Made by a program: the position numbers and the translations under genes
Part shown: positions 1 to 3,975 of the stretch, piece after piece
How the letters are laid out: every line of letters starts with the position of its first letter
Position numbering within the stretch: the first letter of the stretch is position 1
Assembly: GCA_007120575.1 (NCBI GenBank)
Contig: SKNJ01000128.1
Location: 1-7,289 of the forward strand
Length of the DNA: 7,289 bases
Reading direction: 5' to 3'
Source: Thioalkalivibrio sp.
GTDB taxonomy: Bacteria; Pseudomonadota; Gammaproteobacteria; Ectothiorhodospirales; Ectothiorhodospiraceae
Notes under the pieces: generated by a model
The model's input: the letters and a program-made list of their open reading frames with translations, nothing else
Told to the model about the DNA's origin: nothing
The model's database searches: none

Positions 1-17
1 ATCCGGGCTAGAAACAA

Positions 18-57
18 GCCTGGCGTGCATCGATGGCGGGTGCCGGGGGCGCCAGGC
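18..57. repeat. 8-bp inverted repeat upstream of the CopD-family gene
   Basis: GCCTGGCG at 18-25 and CGCCAGGC at 50-57 are perfect reverse complements separated by 24 bases. It could be the tail of a terminator belonging to a gene left of the window, an operator-like dyad, or chance in GC-rich DNA. No T-run follows on either strand, which argues against a classical intrinsic terminator. Confidence 0.3.
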
Positions 58-113
58 CAGGGGCTTTCCACCTGCGCAATGCCGGGGGTTCGGCAGGCCG
101 GGGCGGCGCCCGC

Positions 114-119
114 TACACT
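114..119 (+). promoter_or_regulatory. Possible -10 box upstream of the CopD-family gene
   Basis: The hexamer TACACT stands in an otherwise G/C-dominated stretch, 66 bases before the start codon at 186, and differs from the sigma-70 -10 consensus at two positions. Nothing upstream at 17-19 bases is a good -35 box; the nearest candidates (around 89-96, TTCGGC or CGGCAG) are poor. This is therefore a guess based on one element. If used, transcription would start near 126 and give a leader of about 60 bases. Confidence 0.3.
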
Positions 120-173
120 GCGCCCCCGGGGAGGCGTCCGTCTCCCTCGAAACCGAAATAACGCAGCGGAAAC

Positions 174-179
174 GGGGAG
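174..179 (+). promoter_or_regulatory. Ribosome binding site of the CopD-family gene
   Basis: GGGGAG lies 6 bases before the ATG at 186. This is a good Shine-Dalgarno match at normal spacing and it supports the chosen start. Confidence 0.7.
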
Positions 180-185
180 CGAACG

Positions 186-653
186 ATGACGGGATATGCA
201 CTGGCGAACGTGCTGCACGTGCTGGCGGTAGTGATCTGGGTCGGCGGGATGTTCTTCGCCTACATGGTGCTGCGGCCGGTGGCCGGGCAGCAGCTTGAGG
301 GGCCGGTTCGTCTCCGGCTTTGGGAGGATGTGCTCGGCCGGTTCTTTTTCTGGGTCTGGATAGCGATTGCGGTGATCCTGGTCACCGGCTTCTACCTGAT
401 CTTCGGTGTGTTTGGCGGCCTGGGGGACGTGCACCCCAGCGTGCACACCATGCTGCTGCTGGGCCTGGTCATGATGGCGATCTTCGCCCATGTGGTGTTC
501 GCGCCGTATCGGCGCATGCGCCAGGCGATTGCGGCCGACGATCAGGCCGAGGGGCTGCGCCGTCTCGGGCAGATCCGGATCCTGGTCGGGATCAATACTC
601 TGATCGGGCTGGTCACCGTTGCGGTGGGCGCGGGCGGGCGGTTGCCGCTCTGA
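186..653 (+). CDS. CopD-family small integral membrane protein
   Basis: This 155-residue protein is almost entirely membrane-embedded, with four predicted helices at about residues 5-29, 52-75, 86-106 and 131-149. The first helix carries LHVLAVVIWVGGMFF, a His plus WVGGMFF pattern typical of the CopD superfamily (membrane part of copper resistance protein D and its many small stand-alone relatives). Other typical features are VHTMLLLG (His87), HVVFAPYRRM (His102) and the C-terminal pattern R-x-L-x-x-x-N-x-L-I-G-L-x-T-V-A-V-G. Conserved histidines near helix ends could bind heme or a metal, but that is inference; most short members have no proven function and should not be called copper-resistance proteins on this basis. 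The length is normal for the single-domain family. The ATG at 186 has a good Shine-Dalgarno site (GGGGAG) 6 bases upstream. No partner such as CopC is visible, and the gene appears monocistronic, facing a long repeat region. The family assignment is fairly sure; the function is not. Confidence 0.85.
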   Translation: MTGYALANVLHVLAVVIWVGGMFFAYMVLRPVAGQQLEGPVRLRLWEDVLGRFFFWVWIAIAVILVTGFYLIFGVFGGLGDVHPSVHTMLLLGLVMMAIFAHVVFAPYRRMRQAIAADDQAEGLRRLGQIRILVGINTLIGLVTVAVGAGGRLPL

Positions 654-703
654 GCCGCGGGCGGCCGGGCCCGGTGCGCCCTCCGGTGCCTCGGGCCTTG
701 ATG

Positions 704-813
704 GTGGCTGGACCTGGATCCGACTTTGGTGTTTACGGTGCCTTCGGTCTGACGCCCTGCGCCGATAGTGGCTGGACCTGGAGTTGGCCTTGGTGTTTAC
801 GGTGCCTTCGATC
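704..813 (+). repeat. Direct repeat, two 46-base units with a 64-base period
   Basis: The unit beginning GTGGCTGGACCTGGA at 704-749 recurs at 768-813 with about 6 differences, mostly in a short variable block; both units end in TTGGTGTTTACGGTGCCTTCG-like sequence. A diverged third copy lies on the opposite strand at about 1491-1536, as part of the right arm of the large inverted repeat. The direct repeat therefore looks like a partial duplication of the outer end of the repeat element at its left boundary. Confidence 0.75.
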
Positions 814-852
814 CCACGTCCTGCCAGGCGCTGACTCGCCAGCGCGCCGCGA

Positions 853-882
853 GTTACTTCTTTGCTTGTGCAAAGAAGTAAC
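853..882. repeat. Perfect 13-bp palindrome, core of the repeat element
   Basis: GTTACTTCTTTGC (853-865) and GCAAAGAAGTAAC (870-882) are perfect reverse complements around the 4-base loop TTGT. It is the least GC-rich part of the element and stands out from its surroundings. The right copy has a degraded version: an 8-bp stem CTTTCTTG / CAAGAAAG at 1400-1407 and 1414-1421. Confidence 0.85.
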
Positions 883-907
883 CAAGAAACACACCCGACT
901 GCCGCGA

Positions 908-932
908 CCCCGGCCCGCTGTGCGGGCCGGGG
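908..932. terminator. Strong GC hairpin inside the left repeat copy, possible terminator
   Basis: CCCCGGCCCG (908-917) and CGGGCCGGGG (923-932) form a perfect 10-bp stem with loop CTGTG, followed on the + strand by only three T residues and then CCCTCG, which starts a second small hairpin (936-950). The stem is very stable, but the T-run is too short for a confident intrinsic terminator. It lies 255 bases after the CopD-family stop codon and could still end read-through from that gene. Confidence 0.35.
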
Positions 933-1209
933 TTTCCCTCGTTGCGAGGGCTTTCGCGGGCGGCGCCGAACTCGCTGCGCCTTCGGCTCCGCTCAGACAT
1001 GCGGCGCCTCTCTTCCCGCGAAAGCCCTCTCCACTCGGCGCGACAAACGGGGCGCGAAGGTCAAGACAATCGCGATCCCGTAGGCATTGCCTGTGGATGT
1101 GAGCCGGGCGCTCCGGCCTTGTCGGCACACTGGACCTGCGGCCCTCGCGTGCCGCGCCCGCGGAGCGGGCGCCGGGGGCGTGCCCGCCATTGGGGCCGAT
1201 GTTGTGCAG

Positions 1210-1536
1210 GGGCGCGGGGACGCCGTCTGTCTGGACCTTCGCCTCCCGTTTATTCGCCCCTTGCGGAGGGCGTGGCAGGCCGGACGATTCAAAATGGACA
1301 CGGGGCGCCGCATGTCTGAGCGCAGCGAGTTCGGCGCCGCCGGCCTGGCGCGTCCTCCGCAAGGTCCCCGGGCGAATCGTCGGGTGCGTTCTTTGGTTAC
1401 TTTCTTGCGCACACAAGAAAGCCCGTTGTTGATCAAAAACGGGCGCGGCGCGCTGGCGAGTCAGCGCCAGGCAGGACGTGGGACCGAAGGCACCGTAAAC
1501 ACCGGATGCCGAACCGGGCCTAGCCATTACCGGCGC
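1210..1536 (-). repeat. Right copy of the structured repeat element (right arm of the inverted repeat)
   Basis: This is the same unit as at 759-1083 in opposite orientation. Conservation is near-perfect at the outer block (1444-1503). It is moderate around GCCGAACTCGCTGCG and CAGACATGCGGCGCC (about 1304-1340), where the left copy carries roughly 12 extra bases. Elsewhere it has diverged. The internal stem is formed by different sequence here: 1261-1290 pairs imperfectly with about 1341-1380. Stem position and orientation are thus kept while the bases have changed. Between the palindrome and the outer block it has an extra segment absent from the left copy: GCCCGTT (1421-1427) pairs with AACGGGC (1438-1444) around TTGATCAA. 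The roughly 125-base centre between the two copies (about 1085-1209) shows no gene. Confidence 0.75.
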
Positions 1537-1553
1537 AAGTGCCTGCGGCTGGG

Positions 1554-1568
1554 GCCGGCCTTGCCGGC
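1554..1568 (-). terminator. Small hairpin after the DUF3293 stop codon
   Basis: GCCGGC occurs at 1554-1559 and again at 1563-1568, and being self-complementary the two can pair around a 3-base loop. The hairpin begins 11 bases beyond the stop codon of the leftward DUF3293 gene, a typical terminator position, but no T-run follows on the minus strand. It may only slow transcription or be chance. Confidence 0.25.
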
Positions 1569-1579
1569 GGAACGGCGGC

Positions 1580-2098
1580 TCAGTCGTGGCGCAGGTGCGG
1601 GTGCCATGCAAGGCGCGGCGGCGCGGGGGGATGCACAACCACCGCGGCGTTCTGGGCGAATTCGGTCAGCCAGGCGTCGAGCTGCTCCGCTGGCAGATCC
1701 AGAATGCACAACCCGTGTTCGTCGGGCCACTGACCCTCCGGATCGCGGTGGGTCGTCGGCCAGGCACGCAGTCCGGATTGCGCCACGCGCCGCTCGAGTT
1801 GTTCCGCCCGCTCCGTGTTCGCGTGGTCGGGCAGCGGGCGGCTGCCAGGGTTGAACGCGGTCAGCAGGGTTGCACTCGCGCAGCCCTCGTTGTGGAGCCG
1901 GGTTGCGAACGCCGGGGCGGGCGTGCCGGGCCGCAGGGTCACCGGTCCTTCCGGCAGTTCGACGATGTAGTGTGCGGCGAGATACACCGGCTCCAGCGAA
2001 GCGCGCGGTTGTTCTGGTGCCGGGAAGGGGCTCGCCTGGCTGTCACTCCTTGTATTTGATGTCATCTCGCGGCACGCTCGCAGGTTGTCATAGGCCAT
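1580..2098 (-). CDS. DUF3293 domain-containing protein
   Basis: The 172-residue soluble protein has no signal peptide or membrane segment. From about residue 37 it matches what I know of DUF3293: an opening Y-x-A-A-x-Y segment (39-44), TLLTAFNP (77-84, the family's 'TA-[FW]-NP' signature), an Asn in the ERAEQLERRV helix region (N94), a W-P-x-E element (W124, P125, E127) and FAQNAAVV near the end (147-154, the 'F-x-QNA' signature). The function of the family is unknown to me. The first 35 residues are low-complexity and poorly conserved, so the start is uncertain. ATG at 2098 is the longest option, ATG at 2065 (residue 12) is equally plausible, and neither has a good Shine-Dalgarno site. An AAGGAG sequence lies at about 2046-2051 but no usable start codon follows it at normal distance. 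The gene is divergent from the diguanylate cyclase gene (107 bases apart) and convergent with the CopD-family gene across the repeat region. Confidence 0.85.
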   Translation of the reverse strand: MAYDNLRACREMTSNTRSDSQASPFPAPEQPRASLEPVYLAAHYIVELPEGPVTLRPGTPAPAFATRLHNEGCASATLLTAFNPGSRPLPDHANTERAEQLERRVAQSGLRAWPTTHRDPEGQWPDEHGLCILDLPAEQLDAWLTEFAQNAAVVVHPPAPPRLAWHPHLRHD

Positions 2099-2121
2099 AC
2101 CATGGTTTGCAAGGGGGCAGC

Positions 2122-2190
2122 ATGGAGAGCAGGCCGCTATTACGCTTGCCGGTTGACGAGGCCGAGTCGTCCGACGCGCCGCCGCGCTGA
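2122..2190 (+). CDS. Possible 22-codon upstream open frame (leader) before the diguanylate cyclase
   Basis: An ATG at 2122, preceded by AAGGGGG at 2111-2117 (4 bases away, slightly close), opens a 22-residue frame MESRPLLRLPVDEAESSDAPPR that ends with TGA at 2188-2190. That stop is 15 bases before, and in the same frame as, the ATG of the diguanylate cyclase gene, which has no Shine-Dalgarno site of its own. Two readings fit: a leader peptide whose translation delivers ribosomes to the downstream start, or a former N-terminal extension of the enzyme cut off by a stop codon. The peptide itself resembles nothing I know. Chance is a real alternative for so short a frame. Confidence 0.3.
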   Translation: MESRPLLRLPVDEAESSDAPPR

Positions 2191-2205
2191 CGACGTCCCC
2201 CGTCC

Positions 2206-3948
2206 ATGTCTTCGCGTCCCCGCACCCCCGATATTACCGGCGCCTTCCTGGTCGTGCTGGTGCTGGTCGCGGCCGTCGCCTGGACCGGCTGGCAGCGCGT
2301 GCAGCAACTGCAGCAGGAGATCGAGGCCCTTACCGAGGAATACGTGCAGAAGGTGGACAGCGTGCACCGCATGCGCAGCCTGGTGCGCGAGCGGATGCTG
2401 CGCGCGGCGTTGGTCATCAGCGCCCAGGATCGGGTGCTGCAGGATCGCTATCACCGCGAGTTCCGCGAGCTGGCCGAATACTTCGTCATGGCGCGCGCGG
2501 AAGTGGAGGCCCTGGTCGGCGGTCCGGACGAAGTCACGCTGATGGAAGATCTGCGGGAACTGACCGGGGAGGGGGCGCCGATCCTGTCGGAGATCGTCGA
2601 TCTGGCCCTGGTCGGGGGGCGCAACGATGCCATCGCCCGCCTGTACAGCGAGGCGATGCCGGTCCAGGAGCAGGTGCTGGCACAGATGGAGCGGATCCTG
2701 CAGGCCTTCGAGCGTGACAATGCCCGGGCGGTCGCGGCGTTCGCGCGCAGCCATGAGCGGACCCAGCGTGCCATGCTGGCGACCACCGGGGTGGCCATGC
2801 TGTTGATTGTGTTCGTCGGTTTCCGGGTGCGCCGCCGGATTCGCCGCGATCACGTTGCATTGCAGACGGAGCTGATCCAGCGCCAGCGGGTCGAGGCGCG
2901 CCTGCGCGAGACCCAGATCGGGCTGGAGGCCGCGGTGGCCCGGCGCACCGCCGAGCTGGAAGAGGCCTCCGAACGCCTCGAGGCGGCGCAACGCATCGCC
3001 GGGGCCGGCTACTGGGAATGGAATATTCGGGACGACCGCCTGCAGTGGTCGGCCAACGTGTTCGAACTGCTGGGGCTGGATCCGGAGCGTACCGAGGCGG
3101 GGTTCGAGGCCTACCTGCATGCGGTACACCCGGAGGACCGCACGCGGGTCCGGCGCACCATTAACCAGGCATTGGCCAGCGAGCCGCTGTATCGGGTGGA
3201 GCATCGCGTGGTCCGGTCGGATGGCGGGGTGCGCGAACTGCGGGTCGAGGGCGAGATCGAGCGCGACGCCGCCGGCCGGCCGCTGGAGGTGCTGGGCATG
3301 GTACGCGACATCACCCGCGAGAAGGCCTCGCAGGAACGGCTCTGGCACCAGGCTCATCACGACTCTCTGACTGGCCTGTCGAACCGCAGCCTGCTGCACG
3401 AACACCTGGCTCAGGCATTGCGGCGCGCCGAGCGCAACACGGGCCGGGTTGCGCTGGTCGTCTGCGACCTGGACGGTTTCAAGCCGATCAACGATCGAAT
3501 GGGACACGACGCCGGCGACGTGGTGCTGGTGGCGGTGGCCCAGCGCCTGCGCGAGGGTGTGCGCGAGAGCGATGTGGTCGCCCGGGTGGGTGGTGACGAG
3601 TTCGTGCTGCTGCTGGAGAACGTCCAGGACTCCGGTGCGGTGTACGGGATCTGCCTGAAACTGATCGACCTGTTCGAGGAGCCGGTCGAGGTCAACTACG
3701 AGTCGGTGCGGATCGGCTTGAGTCTGGGGGCGGCAATCTATCCCGAGGATGGTGACGACGCGGACACCCTGCTGCAGCGCGCCGATCGGGCGATGTACCG
3801 GTCCAAGCAGGAGGGCGGCAGCCGGGTCACGCTATTCGCGGAACTCGACGAGGGGACCCGGCATGGCCACGGGCGCGATGGCCGCGGGCGGGCACCGCTG
3901 GGCTGTGGCCTGCAGGCAGACCCACCCCGGACCGGTACTGGCGACTGA
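2206..3948 (+). CDS. Membrane-bound PAS-GGDEF diguanylate cyclase
   Basis: The 580-residue protein should make c-di-GMP from two GTP at the inner membrane. A short cytoplasmic N-terminus leads into helix 1 (about 11-28), an all-helical periplasmic domain (about 29-187, four-helix-bundle type as in chemoreceptor-like sensors), helix 2 (about 188-207), a charged coiled-coil linker (about 210-262), a PAS fold of the PAS_3 type (about 263-375, with GYWEWN, HPEDR and the closing MVRDITREK), and a GGDEF domain (about 380-545). The GGDEF active site is complete: D421-L-D423-G-F-K426, N429, D438 and GGDEF at 462-466. The inhibitory I-site RESD (453-456) sits at the canonical five-residue distance, so product inhibition is expected. 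The last 35 residues, rich in Gly, Arg and Pro, are beyond the domain and look unstructured. A TGA at 2188-2190 blocks upstream extension, so ATG 2206 is the first possible start although no Shine-Dalgarno site precedes it. The periplasmic ligand and PAS ligand are unknown. Confidence 0.93.
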   Translation: MSSRPRTPDITGAFLVVLVLVAAVAWTGWQRVQQLQQEIEALTEEYVQKVDSVHRMRSLVRERMLRAALVISAQDRVLQDRYHREFRELAEYFVMARAEVEALVGGPDEVTLMEDLRELTGEGAPILSEIVDLALVGGRNDAIARLYSEAMPVQEQVLAQMERILQAFERDNARAVAAFARSHERTQRAMLATTGVAMLLIVFVGFRVRRRIRRDHVALQTELIQRQRVEARLRETQIGLEAAVARRTAELEEASERLEAAQRIAGAGYWEWNIRDDRLQWSANVFELLGLDPERTEAGFEAYLHAVHPEDRTRVRRTINQALASEPLYRVEHRVVRSDGGVRELRVEGEIERDAAGRPLEVLGMVRDITREKASQERLWHQAHHDSLTGLSNRSLLHEHLAQALRRAERNTGRVALVVCDLDGFKPINDRMGHDAGDVVLVAVAQRLREGVRESDVVARVGGDEFVLLLENVQDSGAVYGICLKLIDLFEEPVEVNYESVRIGLSLGAAIYPEDGDDADTLLQRADRAMYRSKQEGGSRVTLFAELDEGTRHGHGRDGRGRAPLGCGLQADPPRTGTGD

Positions 3949-3950
3949 GC

Positions 3951-3975
3951 GGCAGGGGCCTCAGGCAGGGGCCTC
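3951..3975. repeat. Short tandem duplication between and across the convergent gene ends
   Basis: GGCAGGGGCCTC occurs at 3951-3962 and again at 3964-3975, a 13-base period. The repeat fills most of the 12-base gap between the two stop codons and includes the last codons and TGA (3961-3963) of the leftward EAL gene. A slip at this repeat would change that protein's C-terminus by a few residues only. Confidence 0.7.

Larger units (their letters stand above)
759..1083 (+). repeat. Left copy of a structured repeat element (left arm of a large imperfect inverted repeat)
   Basis: This roughly 325-base unit matches the reverse complement of about 1210-1536. The best-conserved block is 792-851, identical to the reverse complement of 1444-1503 at 58 of 60 positions. 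Inside it, in order, are: the GTTTACGGTGCCTTCG block; a 13-bp palindrome (853-882) followed by ACCAAG and CACACCCG; a strong hairpin (908-932); a 6-bp hairpin (936-950); and a long stem made by GAGGGCTTTCGCGGG (946-960) and its perfect complement (1015-1029), enclosing GGCGCCGAACTCGCTGCG and CAGACATGCGGCGCC. The unit ends with CGCGAAGGTC-type sequence. Open frames across it translate to basic, repeat-like peptides (for example KVTKKHTRLP) with no domain, so I treat it as non-coding. I recall similar TTACTTTCTTTG-type elements as dispersed intergenic repeats in GC-rich gammaproteobacteria, but cannot confirm that here. Confidence 0.8.

Noticed and set aside
665..700. Possible terminator directly after the CopD-family gene
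   Set aside because: CCGGGCCCGG is palindromic and GGCCCG can pair with CGGGCC at 692-697, but the loop is long and only two T residues follow; not convincing.
704..1536. CRISPR array or integron attC series
   Set aside because: Only two to three diverged, unequal units occur, in mixed orientation, without regular spacers, cas genes or an integrase in the window.
733..1638. Minus-strand open frame of about 300 codons across the repeat region
   Set aside because: It follows the inverted repeat through both arms, has Arg/Pro/Ala-biased composition, no recognisable domain, and overlaps the true DUF3293 gene end; it is best explained by lack of stops in GC-rich DNA.
2099..2205. Divergent promoters for the DUF3293 and diguanylate cyclase genes
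   Set aside because: A TAATAG-like hexamer on the minus strand near 2137-2142 and TTGACG on the plus strand near 2153 are visible, but neither has a partner element at proper spacing.
2140..3507. Minus-strand open frame of about 455 codons antisense to the diguanylate cyclase gene
   Set aside because: It has no domain and covers the well-supported PAS-GGDEF gene; it is a by-product of high GC in the third codon positions.
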